Shown: positions 1 through 8,694, numbered from the stretch's first letter. The stretch: 18,452 nt of DNA from UBA9464 sp003445095 (GCA_035437945.1 DAOMZG010000118.1:1-18452), one strand, 5' to 3'. The notes: generated by a model not told the origin, from the sequence alone. Numbers and translations are program-made.

Positions 1-94
1 GCCGTGACACCAAAAAATCCTAAACCGCCAAGGCAACTGCGGAACTTGGGCTAACTGCTAAGCGCCCGTTTTTGATCATCCGCAAGGATCCGCC

Positions 95-1417
95 TCATTT
101 CTTTTTTTCGCCTTGGAAGTACCGCCCCACGCGACCGATCTGAAGTTGCCACCAGCCGAACGTTTCCGTGGCCCATTTGTAAACTGAGGCGCCAATCAGC
201 GTGCCCAGTGCTACCGACGTGATCACGAACACCACCGTAACCAGGCCTTCCACTCCGGCGGTGCGGTCGCTGAGCAGGTGCGTCACGCTGTGCAGCCCCA
301 GCGCGCCGGGAACCATCAGCCAGAAGCTGGGCAGAAACGTCACGATCGCCGGCGGGCCACGGAAGCGGAGCTGGATCAGATAGCCCAGCGGCGTGGCCAC
401 GAGGGTGCCGAAGAAGCCGCTGATCTCGCTACCGAACACCTCCGCTGCGACCCGCTGCGCGGCGACTGCCAACAGCACGACGAACGTAATCCACTGGAGC
501 GAATTTCGCGGCGCGGAGAAGTGGAGGTAGGCGCCCAGCGAGAAGACCAGCACGCCGCCCCAAGGCGCCCAGGCAATCTTCACGTACTGCGCCGCCGAGG
601 ACACCAGGTCGCCCGAACTGTAGCCGACCAGCATGGCGCCAGCGGCCAGGCCGAAGGCCATCAGCACCAGTTGCACGAAGCCCGCGATCAGCCGGCTCGC
701 GCCGCTGACCATGTCGCCGTACGCCAGTTCCACCATGCCCAGCGTGAGCATCCCCCCGGGAAGGAAGGTTACGAGCGGCGGAATCAACGCGTGCAGCGGA
801 TCCACCGGCAGCCCGTTGCGTACCGCGAGGAAGACGAGCGAGGAGACAAGCGCGGCCGCGGCCACCGGCATCGGTACCGCCTGCGTGGCCCGCCCCCGGT
901 TAAGCAACTTCACCAGCCCCACGATCAGCCCGAGCGCCGCCGCCGCGGCCACGTTGGACAGAGTGGGCATCAGCACCATCGCCACGCCGACCGCGAGAAT
1001 GGTGTGTCCCAGCACAACACCCGCCAGGCCGAAACGTGCTTCCTGGCGCAAAATCGCCGTCAGCCGCTGCAATCCCTCGGCCAGTTCCACTGTGCCAGTC
1101 CGAGCCGCCTCGCCCAGCGCGTAAATGTCGGCCATCTGGTCGAGGCGCATCGTCTGCGGTTCGGATTCGGTCAGGGTGACACGTTCGCCCGTGCCGTCGT
1201 GCAGCGCGATGAAAACGGCCGTCGGGAACGCCACCACCCGGGACTTGCGCATGCCGTAGGCCGACGCGGTGCGTCGCAGGAGCAGTTCGACCTTGGCGGT
1301 CTGTTCGCCGCACGCGAGATAAGCCTTCCCGAGCCGAAACATGAACTCGAGCAGGACATCTGGATCGGGCGCCGGGGGCTTGTTCGGCGGCTCGGGCACT
1401 GGGGAATCAGGTGTCAT
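95..1417 (-). CDS. ThrE-family threonine/serine exporter
   Basis: Predicted inner-membrane exporter of threonine/serine or similar small amino acids. The 440-residue product has a soluble N-terminal part of about 140 residues that includes the region FPTAVFIALHDG. About ten hydrophobic segments follow. This matches the fused ThrE layout: DUF1212-like first half and DUF3815-like second half on one chain, close to the usual length. The ATG at 1417 was chosen; a GTG 42 bases upstream (1459) stays in frame but adds only a Pro/Gly/Arg-rich stretch. Neither start has a clear Shine-Dalgarno. The gene follows the outer-membrane protein gene in the same direction after about 90 bases, so co-transcription is possible. 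Family assignment is firm; the substrate is inferred only from the family. Confidence 0.85.
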   Translation of the reverse strand: MTPDSPVPEPPNKPPAPDPDVLLEFMFRLGKAYLACGEQTAKVELLLRRTASAYGMRKSRVVAFPTAVFIALHDGTGERVTLTESEPQTMRLDQMADIYALGEAARTGTVELAEGLQRLTAILRQEARFGLAGVVLGHTILAVGVAMVLMPTLSNVAAAAALGLIVGLVKLLNRGRATQAVPMPVAAAALVSSLVFLAVRNGLPVDPLHALIPPLVTFLPGGMLTLGMVELAYGDMVSGASRLIAGFVQLVLMAFGLAAGAMLVGYSSGDLVSSAAQYVKIAWAPWGGVLVFSLGAYLHFSAPRNSLQWITFVVLLAVAAQRVAAEVFGSEISGFFGTLVATPLGYLIQLRFRGPPAIVTFLPSFWLMVPGALGLHSVTHLLSDRTAGVEGLVTVVFVITSVALGTLIGASVYKWATETFGWWQLQIGRVGRYFQGEKKK

Positions 1418-1507
1418 AGGCCCGCGCCAAGTCCCCGTTTTCGGCGCGCGGCCGGGCACCGAAACTGCGGCGCCCGGTCGGCGAAGATCGCTGCGGTGGC
1501 AACGGTC

Positions 1508-2500
1508 TCAGAAGCGGCCGACAGCGCGCACGCCAAGGTACGGCGCGGGATCGTAGTCCTGCTCGCGCAATGTGTTGCCATTCTGGTCATCCAACTGAAG
1601 CTGACCGCCCAACACGATTCCGGCGAGGAAGTTAAGCGACACTTGCGGGGTGATTTTCCAACCAAGGCGCAAGCGGAGCGGCAAAGTGTCGTCCTCCCCC
1701 ACGCCATTGGGGACCACGCTGGAGGAATCATCATCCAAGCGGAAGCGCCGCTGATTGAAGAGCAGGCCTAGGCCGACGTTCCAATGCTCGGCAAACTGGT
1801 ATTCGACTTCGGCGCCCGCGGCGGCGCCACCGCTGACCGGGACTGCCCCCACGCGGAGGAGCCAGTGTTCTGCCGGAACCCAGTTGATCATCACCGACGG
1901 TTCCACTTTGGCACCGCCCTCAATCTGGGTCACCGCTCCCAGGCCGAGGCTGAGGAAAAGGGTCTCGCTGACCCGGTAGTCCACCCCCAGCGAGCCGCCG
2001 CCCGTGAAACCGTCGTTCCAATCTGCGTCCGTCTCGCGTGAGAACATGAATACGCCGCCCGCGCGGACGCCCCAATGCTCATCGATTTGGTAGGCCAACT
2101 GGGTGCCATACCGGTTGAAGAGCACCTTTTCCCACGGATTGCCCTCGGCAAATCCGCCGCCCCCAAACTCGTAGTCACTGAATCCCACAAAGAAGGTATT
2201 GAGCCACGTCAGCTTCTCGGTCAGGCCAGTTTGGAAGCCAACGGCGGCGTCATACCGGTTCACTTGGATCGTACCTCCCCCATCAATATCGGCCTCGCCC
2301 TGCCAAGCCAGTCCGCCACTTCCCAAGAATTTGAAATCCGGCGTCGGTTGCTCGTCCAGCAAATCCTCCGCCTCTTGGCCCAACGCGGCGGGCGTTAACA
2401 GCGCCAGCGCGGCAGCAGCGAACAGGCGCCGGGCCTGGGGGGAAAAAAGATAAGACCGTTCTGGTGCAATGGAGGCGGGTAAAGCGATTGGGCGTCTCAT
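1508..2500 (-). CDS. Outer-membrane beta-barrel protein
   Basis: Predicted outer-membrane beta-barrel of 330 residues. A basic N-terminal region is followed by a hydrophobic stretch at about 24-40 ending in AALG before QEAEDLL, which looks like a signal peptide with an unusually long n-region. The rest is alternating amphipathic strands rich in Gly, Tyr, Trp and Phe. It ends VGRF; a C-terminal Phe is the usual recognition signal for the BAM assembly machinery. It resembles the DUF6268-like/transporter-type barrels common in Verrucomicrobia and Planctomycetes, but this family name is a suggestion only. It is the first gene of a possible two-gene unit with the ThrE-type exporter. A channel or structural role is possible; no substrate can be read from the sequence. 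Confidence 0.75.
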   Translation of the reverse strand: MRRPIALPASIAPERSYLFSPQARRLFAAAALALLTPAALGQEAEDLLDEQPTPDFKFLGSGGLAWQGEADIDGGGTIQVNRYDAAVGFQTGLTEKLTWLNTFFVGFSDYEFGGGGFAEGNPWEKVLFNRYGTQLAYQIDEHWGVRAGGVFMFSRETDADWNDGFTGGGSLGVDYRVSETLFLSLGLGAVTQIEGGAKVEPSVMINWVPAEHWLLRVGAVPVSGGAAAGAEVEYQFAEHWNVGLGLLFNQRRFRLDDDSSSVVPNGVGEDDTLPLRLRLGWKITPQVSLNFLAGIVLGGQLQLDDQNGNTLREQDYDPAPYLGVRAVGRF

Positions 2501-2522
2501 AGAGGAGAAAATGAACTAAAAA

Positions 2523-2552
2523 ATCATGGGATCTGGCCCGCTGCTCCGTCAA
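2523..2552 (-). promoter_or_regulatory. Weak candidate promoter for the outer-membrane protein gene
   Basis: On the minus strand TTGACG (2547-2552) and CATGAT (2523-2528) are separated by 18 bases, about 25 bases upstream of the ATG at 2500. The -35 is close to consensus and the -10 matches 4 of 6. It sits in the 292-base divergent gap 2501-2792, in which no convincing gene is seen. The assignment is tentative. Confidence 0.25.
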
Positions 2553-2792
2553 GACTCGCTTCGGCTTTTCCTTTCATGGCTTTTCATGGTGGTTCGCGAC
2601 TGATCACGCAACAATCCCGGCCGGTGCAGCCAAACGCCGTCGTGCCGGTACTCCACCGCCCTGAACGGGTCTAAGCTTCCAAGTCCATGAGGTTTGCCCC
2701 GTCCTTGAGCACCAGGATCAACGAGTGATCGTCGCCCGCCCAAACTGGTACCTATCGGCGGCGCCAGAGCTTCGGTTCAAAGGAACCTGCGG

Positions 2793-3461
2793 ATGCTAGA
2801 CGCCATCGCCGAATCCCTGCCCATCGCCCTCGGGATCGTCATCGCCACCCTGCCGGCGGTGGCGATCCCGCTCATCTTTTTGACGCGACGTAAGACCGGG
2901 GTTCTGCTGGGCTTCCTCGGCGGCTGGGCGCTGGGTTTCATTCTGCTCGGCGGCCTGGTCATCCTGGCCGCCGACCTGATGACGCCGAATCCTGAGGGTG
3001 CGCGGGTTTGGGTCGTCCTCCTGCGCCTCCTGCTTGGCGCCACCCTCCTTGGCCTCGCCGGGAAAAAATGGCGGGCCCGCGCGGCGGCCGGAGAGAATCC
3101 CGAACTGCCTGGCTGGATGGCGGCCATCGATACGATCCGAACTCCGCGCGCGCTCGGGCTTGGTTTCCTCCTCGTCGTCGTGAACCCGAAGAATGCCGTC
3201 CTCGTGAGCTCCGGCGCGCTCGCCATCGCGTCCGAAACCTACGTCCCCGCCGCCCAGATCGGCGCGCTGCTCGTCTTCACGGCCACCGCGAGCCTCGGAG
3301 TCGCCGCTCCTCTGATCCTGTGGCTGCTCCTAGGCGAACGGGCGAGCGAGCCTCTCGACCGGATGAACATGTTCCTGGCCCGCCACAACTCCACCCTCAT
3401 GGCGACGGTGCTGGCCGTTTTCGGGGTGATCGTGATCGCGGGCGCGCTTCGGGACCTGTAA
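2793..3461 (+). CDS. GAP/SfLAP-family (LysE-like) integral membrane protein
   Basis: Polytopic inner-membrane protein of 222 residues with six predicted helices (about 8-30, 37-60, 70-90, 120-145, 152-180 and 201-220). A basic cytoplasmic loop follows the third helix (GKKWRARAAAG). The sequence VVVNPKN at 128-134 at the start of the second half is typical of the LysE-like GAP family (Pfam SfLAP), named for the mycobacterial sulfolipid-addressing protein. Family members are thought to export or flip small molecules or lipids; no substrate is predictable here. This is one of the few genes in the window with a good ribosome-binding site: AAAGGA at 2779-2784, 8 bases before the ATG. A 124-base gap separates it from the next gene. 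Confidence 0.7.
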   Translation: MLDAIAESLPIALGIVIATLPAVAIPLIFLTRRKTGVLLGFLGGWALGFILLGGLVILAADLMTPNPEGARVWVVLLRLLLGATLLGLAGKKWRARAAAGENPELPGWMAAIDTIRTPRALGLGFLLVVVNPKNAVLVSSGALAIASETYVPAAQIGALLVFTATASLGVAAPLILWLLLGERASEPLDRMNMFLARHNSTLMATVLAVFGVIVIAGALRDL

Positions 3462-3585
3462 ACCGATTTATGCCGGCGCCGCCACCGAGACTGGCGAGAC
3501 CGTGTGACGAGTTTGCCACGGCGCAAGCTGCCGACGATTTGCTTGGCCTTCGCGGGAAATGGGAGGGCAACATTAGCCAGGCGAA

Positions 3586-4494
3586 ATGAAGCGCATCCGC
3601 ATCACCCATCGGACCGAATACTTTTACCGCGAGCCCGTCACCTTTGGTCCGCATCGGGCCATGATGCGTCCCCGGGAAGGGCACGATCTGCGCATTGCCT
3701 CCTCTCAGGTCGAGATCGATCCCGCCGCCGAGGTGCGGTGGCTGCGCGACATCTACGGCAACTCGGTGGCTATTGCCACCTTCGCGCAACCGGGACAAAG
3801 GCTGCGGATCCTGAGTGAAGTCGATGTCGAATTGCGTCTCGACCAACCCATCGCCTGCCTCATTGAACCCTCCGCCCGCTCCTATCCGTTTCAGTACGCG
3901 GCGGACGAACAGGTGGAGCTGGTTCCCTTCCGTCTTCCCAGCTACCCGCACGACGGCCCCGCGCTCCAAGGCTGGCTGCTCGACCTCTACCGTCCCGGCC
4001 AGCTCATTGACACGCTCGACCTGCTGACCGCCCTCAACACGCGCATATTTCAGTCCCTTCGGTACGCCGCTCGCGATGACCACGGCGTCCAACTGCCCTG
4101 TGAGACGCTCAGAAAGGGCAGCGGCACCTGCCGCGACTATGCCGTGCTCATGATGGAAGCCGCCCGGCACTGGGGCTTCGGCGCCCGCTTCGTCAGCGGA
4201 TATATCCAAATGGCCGAGGGCCAGCATGGCGCCACCCATGCGTGGACGGAAATCTACCTTCCGGGCGCCGGCTGGCATGGCTTCGATCCCACGAACAACA
4301 AGCTCGCCGGGGCCGAGCACATCTCCGTCGCCGTGGCCCGGGAGCAGGATAAAGCCATTCCGCTCGCCGGCTCTTGGGAGGGACCGGCAAACGCCTTCGA
4401 CCGGATGGAAGTCTCCGTCCAGGTTGTGGCCCTGGGAGCTGAAGTTCAGCCCTCAAGCCTCCCGTCTGCTCCGCCGGCGATACCAAACAACTAA
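3586..4494 (+). CDS. Bacterial transglutaminase-like (cysteine protease fold) protein
   Basis: Soluble 302-residue protein with an N-terminal bacterial transglutaminase-like domain (about 1-90, starting KRIRITHRTEYFYREPV) and a transglutaminase-like core (about 130-240). The Cys-His-Asp triad is visible: Cys182 in GTCRDYA, His218 in ATHAWTEIYLPG and Asp234 in GFDPTNN. Relatives are probable proteases or amide-bond hydrolases rather than true cross-linking enzymes. In many genomes they sit beside alpha-E and ATP-grasp genes; that cassette is absent here. No signal peptide is seen, so a cytoplasmic location is inferred. Only a weak AGG precedes the ATG. aspA begins 24 bases after the stop, so the two may be co-transcribed without an obvious functional link. 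Confidence 0.85.
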   Translation: MKRIRITHRTEYFYREPVTFGPHRAMMRPREGHDLRIASSQVEIDPAAEVRWLRDIYGNSVAIATFAQPGQRLRILSEVDVELRLDQPIACLIEPSARSYPFQYAADEQVELVPFRLPSYPHDGPALQGWLLDLYRPGQLIDTLDLLTALNTRIFQSLRYAARDDHGVQLPCETLRKGSGTCRDYAVLMMEAARHWGFGARFVSGYIQMAEGQHGATHAWTEIYLPGAGWHGFDPTNNKLAGAEHISVAVAREQDKAIPLAGSWEGPANAFDRMEVSVQVVALGAEVQPSSLPSAPPAIPNN

Positions 4495-4518
4495 CCCAAC
4501 AAATTAACCCACCCTATC

Positions 4519-5970
4519 ATGGCTGACCTTCGTGCCGACGCCGCTTTCCGCAGGAGCATCAACACCCAGAAAGGACCGTGCGGGACGACCCGCGTCGAGA
4601 CCGACAGTCTCGGCTCCCGGGAAATTCCCGGCGAGGCCTACTGGGGCATCAACGTCCTCCGGGCCTTGGAAAACTTCGCCATCAGCGGCCGGCCGATTGC
4701 CACCTATCCCGATCTCATTTTCGGGTACGCCTGCGTCAAGCAGGCCGCGGCGCGAGCCAATGCCGAGATCGGTGTGCTCGCCGCGGACAAGGCGGCGCTG
4801 ATTGACCGCGTGTGCGAGGAGATCAAGGACGGGCAGCTGCACGACCAGTTCGTGGTGGACATCATGCAGGGCGGGGCCGGCACCTCGACCAACATGAACG
4901 TGAACGAGGTGATCGCGAACCGCGGCCTAGAGCTCGCGGGGTTTCCCAAGGGCAGCTACGAGCACCTGCATCCCAACGATCACGTCAATCGCAGCCAAAG
5001 CACCAACGACACCTATCCCACGGCCCTAAAAGTCGGCTTGGGCCTGGCGATCGAGCGCCTGCTGGCCGAGCTCAAACAGCTGGAAGACGCTTTCCGCGCG
5101 AAGGGCCGAGAGTTCGCCCGCATTGTCAAAGTAGGGCGCACGCAACTGCAGGACGCCGTGCCGATGACGCTCGGTCAGGAGTTCGAAGGCTTTGCGGTGA
5201 CGCTGGCTGACGACCGGGCGAGCTTTGAGCGCGTCTTCGTCGAACTGGGTGAAATCAACCTCGGTGCTACCGCCATTGGCACCGGCATCACTGCGGACCA
5301 GCGCTACGCCGCGGCCGTCCAGAAACATCTGGCCGCGATCACCGGCTTCCCCATCGTCACGGCATCCAACCTGATCGAGGCGACCACCGATGTCGGCGTC
5401 TTCATGGAGCTTTCGGGCGTATTGAAGCGGAACGCGATGAAGCTGTCGAAAATCTGCAACGATCTCCGCCTCCTCTCGTCGGGTCCGCAGGCGGGCTTCG
5501 GCGAAATCAATCTCCCGCCGCGGCAGGCCGGCTCGAGCATTATGCCAGGTAAGGTGAACCCGGTGATTCCGGAGGTAGTCAACGAGGTTGCCTTCATCGT
5601 GGCCGGCGGCGACGTGACGCTGGCGATGGCCGCCGAGGCGGGGCAGCTTCAGCTCAATGCCTTCGAGCCGGTGATGGCGCACGTGCTGTTCGAGAACCTC
5701 AAGTGGATGACTGCCGCGATGACCACCCTGCGAGAGAACTGCGTGCTGGGCATCACCGCGAACCAAGAACGGCTGGCGAAACAAGTCGCCTCGTTCGTCG
5801 GCGTGATCACCGCGCTGATCCCGGAGATTGGCTACGAAGCCGCCGCCAAGCTGGCCAAGGAGGCGCTGTCCACGAATGCCAATATCGCGGACCTGGTCGT
5901 CTCGTCCGGCCAGATAACGCGGGAGAAAGTGACAGAACTCCTTTCGCCGGAACGCCTGACGAGCAATTGA
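4519..5970 (+). CDS. aspA: Aspartate ammonia-lyase
   Basis: Cytoplasmic enzyme that reversibly deaminates L-aspartate to fumarate and ammonia. The 483-residue product carries the fumarase/aspartase superfamily signature GSSIMPGKVNP at 338-348, whose loop holds the catalytic Ser. The following PVIPEVVNEVAF is aspartase-like; class II fumarases have a Cys/Glu-containing stretch there instead. Other matching blocks are QGGAGTSTNMNVNEV (117-131), NDHVNRSQSTNDTYPT (153-168), GRTQLQDAVPMTLGQEF (206-222), SKICNDLRLLSSGPQAG (310-326) and EAGQLQLN. The N-terminus is about 20 residues longer than E. coli AspA. No Shine-Dalgarno precedes the ATG. It fits between the transglutaminase-like gene and an MFS transporter; whether that transporter handles aspartate or fumarate is unknown. 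Confidence 0.93.
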   Translation: MADLRADAAFRRSINTQKGPCGTTRVETDSLGSREIPGEAYWGINVLRALENFAISGRPIATYPDLIFGYACVKQAAARANAEIGVLAADKAALIDRVCEEIKDGQLHDQFVVDIMQGGAGTSTNMNVNEVIANRGLELAGFPKGSYEHLHPNDHVNRSQSTNDTYPTALKVGLGLAIERLLAELKQLEDAFRAKGREFARIVKVGRTQLQDAVPMTLGQEFEGFAVTLADDRASFERVFVELGEINLGATAIGTGITADQRYAAAVQKHLAAITGFPIVTASNLIEATTDVGVFMELSGVLKRNAMKLSKICNDLRLLSSGPQAGFGEINLPPRQAGSSIMPGKVNPVIPEVVNEVAFIVAGGDVTLAMAAEAGQLQLNAFEPVMAHVLFENLKWMTAAMTTLRENCVLGITANQERLAKQVASFVGVITALIPEIGYEAAAKLAKEALSTNANIADLVVSSGQITREKVTELLSPERLTSN

Positions 5971-6092
5971 TCCTGGGGACGCGGCGCGTCCGGCAGACCG
6001 AGCTTCGGAAAACGCACCGGCTGCAGTCCCGCTTGGCCGGCTCCGGCCGACTTGAACAATGTTTCAAGTGGCGCGATCAGTGCCCGGAGACC

Positions 6093-7733
6093 ATGATCCC
6101 GGCAATGCCCGGCCACGGCCGCCCTACGCCACCGCCGCAATCTTCGTGGCTGCCGATGATCGTCATCGCCCTGGGGCAAGCGTTGCTGGCCTTCAACTTC
6201 GCCGCGTTGTCGATTTCGATGGGCGGAATTGTCGCCAGCTTTCAGATCCCGCCCACGACGGTGGGGACGGCGATCATCCTGCATACGCTGGCAGTTTCCG
6301 CGTTCATCCTGCTCGGTGCCAAACTCGGCCAGCGCTTTGGGTCCACGCGTTTCTTCCAGGCGTCGACGGCACTCTTCTTCGTTGCCATGGTTCTCATGGC
6401 GACGAGTGGGAGCGTGGCCGTAATGCTGGTCGCACAGGCGCTCGCAGGTTTCGCTGGAGCCGGCCTGCGGCCCACTCTTGTCGTGCTCATCGCGAATCAC
6501 TACCACGGCCGGCAGCAATCCGAGGCATTAGGCTGGCTGGGGTCGGCCCGAGCCATGGCAGGCGCGCTCGCCTTCGTGCTCATCGGGATTCTCGAACGAT
6601 TCGTGAGTTGGCGCATCGCCTTCGGGCTGCTGGTCGTGGCCGCGGGTGTCACTCTGCTGCTCAGTTCCACCCTCAAGGCGTCGCCCCGCCGGACCGACGT
6701 GAGTTTCGATTACTTCGGCGTCTTCCTGTCCGCCGCCGCCGTCCTGGTACTCACTCTTGGCCTAAACCAGCTCAGCCACTGGGGGGTGTGGCGGGCTCGT
6801 CCCACCGCCCCCCTCGACATTCTCGGCTGGTCCCCCGCACCCTTGATGATTGCTACGGGTCTGATTTTGGGTTCGGCCTTCGTCATCTGGATTCGGAGGC
6901 GCGTCGCCGAAAAGAAAAGCCCCCTGCTCGATTTGGCGATCGTCCGGGCGCCCCCGGAACGAGCCGCGATTCTCGCCTTGTTTCTGATGGGGTCGGTGGA
7001 GGCGGGCATCGTCTTTGCGGTGCCGCTTTACATTCAGATCGTGCAAGGCCGCGACGCTTTCCAGACGGCCATGGTGACACTGCCCTTCATGTTCGCGTTT
7101 TTCGCCGCCGCCTTCCTAATCGTCCGGCAGTTCTCCCGTTTCACTCCGCGCCAAATCGCCAGCGTCGCCATCCTGCTCGTCGCCGCGGGCTCCTTCTGGC
7201 TGGCCTGGGTCGTTCGCAACGATTGGAATACCGTCCCAATGGTGGTTGGTCTCGGCCTCACCGGTCTCGGCCAGGGCGCACTGGCAACCCTACTCTTGAA
7301 TGTGCTGGTCAGCGCTTCGCCCAAGGAACTGGCCGGCGATGTCGGCGCGTTGCGCGCCGCCACCAATAATCTCTCAGCTTCTGTGGGCACGGCCTTGATG
7401 GGCGCGCTGCTCGTCGGCGTGCTGAGTGCCAACGTCATGACGTACGTCAGTGCCAGCCCGGTCATCACCGCCGAATTGCGTGATCAACTGGACCTCGACA
7501 GCATCAACTTCGTCAGCAACGACCGGTTGGTGGAGCGGCTGGCGCGCACCACCGCCACGCCGGAGCAGGTGGCCGAGGCCGTGCGGATCAATGAGTCGAC
7601 GCGCCTCCGGTCGCTCAAGATCGCCTTCGTGGCACTGGGCGCCGTCTCACTGCTCTCGATCTTCCCGGCCAGCCGATTGCCACGCTACAAACCCGGCGAG
7701 GTGCCGTCTGAAAGCGGCCGCCTGTCCCGCTAA
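6093..7733 (+). CDS. MFS transporter, DHA2-like (14 helices)
   Basis: Inner-membrane major facilitator superfamily protein of 546 residues. Hydrophobic segments suggest 14 helices, as in the drug:H+ antiporter-2 group. A motif-A-like loop GAKLGQRFGSTRF lies at 75-87, and a motif-C-like helix GWLGSARAMAGALAF at about 147-161. A long hydrophilic loop of about 60 residues precedes the last helix, as is typical for DHA2 proteins. The reading frame stays open upstream into aspA, but the ATG at 6093 gives a normal MFS N-terminus and follows GGAG with a short 3-base spacing; a second ATG at 6105 is possible. The substrate (drug, acid or other) cannot be told. It is the last gene of the plus-strand block and ends in a convergent gap holding a palindromic repeat. 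Confidence 0.85.
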   Translation: MIPAMPGHGRPTPPPQSSWLPMIVIALGQALLAFNFAALSISMGGIVASFQIPPTTVGTAIILHTLAVSAFILLGAKLGQRFGSTRFFQASTALFFVAMVLMATSGSVAVMLVAQALAGFAGAGLRPTLVVLIANHYHGRQQSEALGWLGSARAMAGALAFVLIGILERFVSWRIAFGLLVVAAGVTLLLSSTLKASPRRTDVSFDYFGVFLSAAAVLVLTLGLNQLSHWGVWRARPTAPLDILGWSPAPLMIATGLILGSAFVIWIRRRVAEKKSPLLDLAIVRAPPERAAILALFLMGSVEAGIVFAVPLYIQIVQGRDAFQTAMVTLPFMFAFFAAAFLIVRQFSRFTPRQIASVAILLVAAGSFWLAWVVRNDWNTVPMVVGLGLTGLGQGALATLLLNVLVSASPKELAGDVGALRAATNNLSASVGTALMGALLVGVLSANVMTYVSASPVITAELRDQLDLDSINFVSNDRLVERLARTTATPEQVAEAVRINESTRLRSLKIAFVALGAVSLLSIFPASRLPRYKPGEVPSESGRLSR

Positions 7734-7750
7734 TCATCCGTCGATCAGCG

Positions 7751-7793
7751 ACAACCTTCGGTGGCAGGTGCAACCAAAGGTTGTTCATGAACA
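7751..7793. repeat. Palindromic repeat copy 1 (REP-like) in a convergent gap
   Basis: A 34-base near-perfect hairpin at 7751-7784. The outer arms ACAACCTT and AAGGTTGT pair fully, the inner arms GGTGGC and GCAACC pair with one mismatch, and the loop is AGGT. It is overlapped by a perfect 12-base palindrome TGTTCATGAACA at 7782-7793. A second copy lies at 16447-16478, also between convergent genes; 29 of 34 positions match when that copy is reverse-complemented. It may act as a bidirectional terminator or be a dispersed REP-like element. There is no T-tract on either side. Confidence 0.75.
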
Positions 7794-7825
7794 GTGAACC
7801 TCGGCACGGCGGGCCCGAATAGCCC

Positions 7826-7840
7826 GAACGGCTACCGTTC
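7826..7840 (-). terminator. Short hairpin just past the kinase stop codon
   Basis: A perfect 6-bp stem (GAACGG and CCGTTC) with a 3-base loop begins 3 bases beyond the kinase stop on the minus strand. No T-run follows, so it is at best a weak terminator or a stabilising 3' structure, and the larger palindrome at 7751-7784 lies further downstream. Confidence 0.3.
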
Positions 7841-7843
7841 CGC

Positions 7844-8668
7844 TCAAGCGACGTACAAAGCTTGGCGCAAGTCGTGCACCAACACGCTCGTGACCGGATA
7901 GCGCTTCTCCATGTCCTTCTCCAAGCACCGGTTCACAATCTTCTCCAGCTCGGCGGGAATGTCGCTGTTAAGCTCACGCGGCCGAACGAACTCCGATCGA
8001 TCCAACTGACGACGCAAAACTTCGTCGGCGTTCTCCCCGGGAAACGGCTTGCGAAACGTCAGTAATTCGTAAGCGCTCACGCCGTAAGCAAACACGTCGG
8101 CCCGCTGATCAACCGGCAGCTTCTGCAATTGCTCCGGCGCCATATACGCCGGAGTGCCGGAGAGGCGGTCCAGCTTTCTCGGCGGATTCGGAATGGGTTG
8201 CGCCAGGTCAAAATCAATCAGACGCAGGCTCCCGTTGCGGGTCAGCAGCACGTTCTCGGGTTTGACGTCGAGATGCATGAACCCCCGGTCGTGAACCACT
8301 TCGAGCGCCGTGGCGAAATCGATCAACACCTGGGCGATGTTGTCCGTCAGCACCGGGTCTCCGGAATTCATCAGCAATTTCAGGTTTTCACCTTCCACAT
8401 ACTCCATCACCAGCGCCAACTGGCCGCCGATCTTTCCGTGTTCGACATAACCAATGATGAGTTTTTGGTCCTGGCAGGCGCGCAGAGTCTCGCATCCCGC
8501 CATAAACCGTTTGCGCTCACCGAGGGCGAAGATGGAGTCGTTCCGCAATAGTCGAACAGCGAAAGAGCGGTTGGCGTCGTCCGTCGCCAACCAAATGTCC
8601 GATTGCCCGCCCGAGTTGATCAACTCGTGCAAGGTATACTGCCCCAATCGTTCTCCTGCGACAGACAT
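7844..8668 (-). CDS. Hanks-type Ser/Thr kinase domain protein with degenerate motifs
   Basis: Single-domain, soluble protein of 274 residues with the eukaryotic-like protein kinase fold and no transmembrane or sensor domain. Recognisable parts are a glycine-loop region INSGGQSDIWLA (17-28), hinge MEYVEGENL (88-96), catalytic loop HLDVKPENVL (132-141), metal loop IDFDLA (151-156), GTPAYMAPEQ (171-180) and the C-lobe ADVFAYGVSAYELLTFRKPF. Several key positions deviate: the ATP-binding Lys of the AxK motif is Arg39, two of the three loop glycines are lost, DFG reads DFD and HRD reads HLD. Asp134, Lys136, Asn139, Asp152 and APE are kept. It may be a weak kinase or a pseudokinase. The ATG at 8668 was chosen; upstream in-frame starts add about 60 unstructured residues and overlap comF. 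Confidence 0.85.
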   Translation of the reverse strand: MSVAGERLGQYTLHELINSGGQSDIWLATDDANRSFAVRLLRNDSIFALGERKRFMAGCETLRACQDQKLIIGYVEHGKIGGQLALVMEYVEGENLKLLMNSGDPVLTDNIAQVLIDFATALEVVHDRGFMHLDVKPENVLLTRNGSLRLIDFDLAQPIPNPPRKLDRLSGTPAYMAPEQLQKLPVDQRADVFAYGVSAYELLTFRKPFPGENADEVLRRQLDRSEFVRPRELNSDIPAELEKIVNRCLEKDMEKRYPVTSVLVHDLRQALYVA

Positions 8669-8694
8669 GTGACTTCGAGGGCGGGTTGCTAACA

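Noticed and set aside
1434..1493. GC-rich dyad between the outer-membrane protein and ThrE genes as a terminator or attenuator
   Set aside because: The stem is about 6-7 bp with a loop of about 14 bases in a very GC-rich stretch and no T-run; similar pairings are expected by chance.
278..1771. A 497-codon open frame on the plus strand opposite the ThrE and outer-membrane protein genes
   Set aside because: It is rich in Arg, His, Gln and Gly with no domain signal and spans two well-supported minus-strand genes; it is a shadow frame caused by high GC.
2549..2743. A 64-codon minus-strand frame in the 2501-2792 gap
   Set aside because: The composition is Arg/Gly/Ser-rich with no Shine-Dalgarno or motif; judged chance.
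2671..2751. A short minus-strand frame reading GDDHSLILVLKDGANLMDLEA before a stop, resembling the end of a real protein
   Set aside because: It is only 26 codons, preceded directly by an in-frame stop and with no start codon in a good position; it could be a gene remnant but cannot be supported.
3397..4320. A 307-codon minus-strand frame opposite the transglutaminase-like gene
   Set aside because: The plus strand has an intact catalytic triad and family layout; the opposite frame has no recognisable motif.
5703..6092. In-frame upstream extension of the MFS gene overlapping aspA
   Set aside because: The 130 extra residues are Arg/Gly/Pro-rich, unlike any transporter, and overlap the 3' end of aspA in another frame; the ATG at 6093 gives the normal N-terminus.
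1..7733. Apparent GC drop from the left block to the right block as evidence of lateral transfer
   Set aside because: The difference seen by eye is modest (roughly upper 60s percent in aspA versus high 50s further right) and there are no mobility genes, tRNA-flanking repeats or attachment sites at the boundary.
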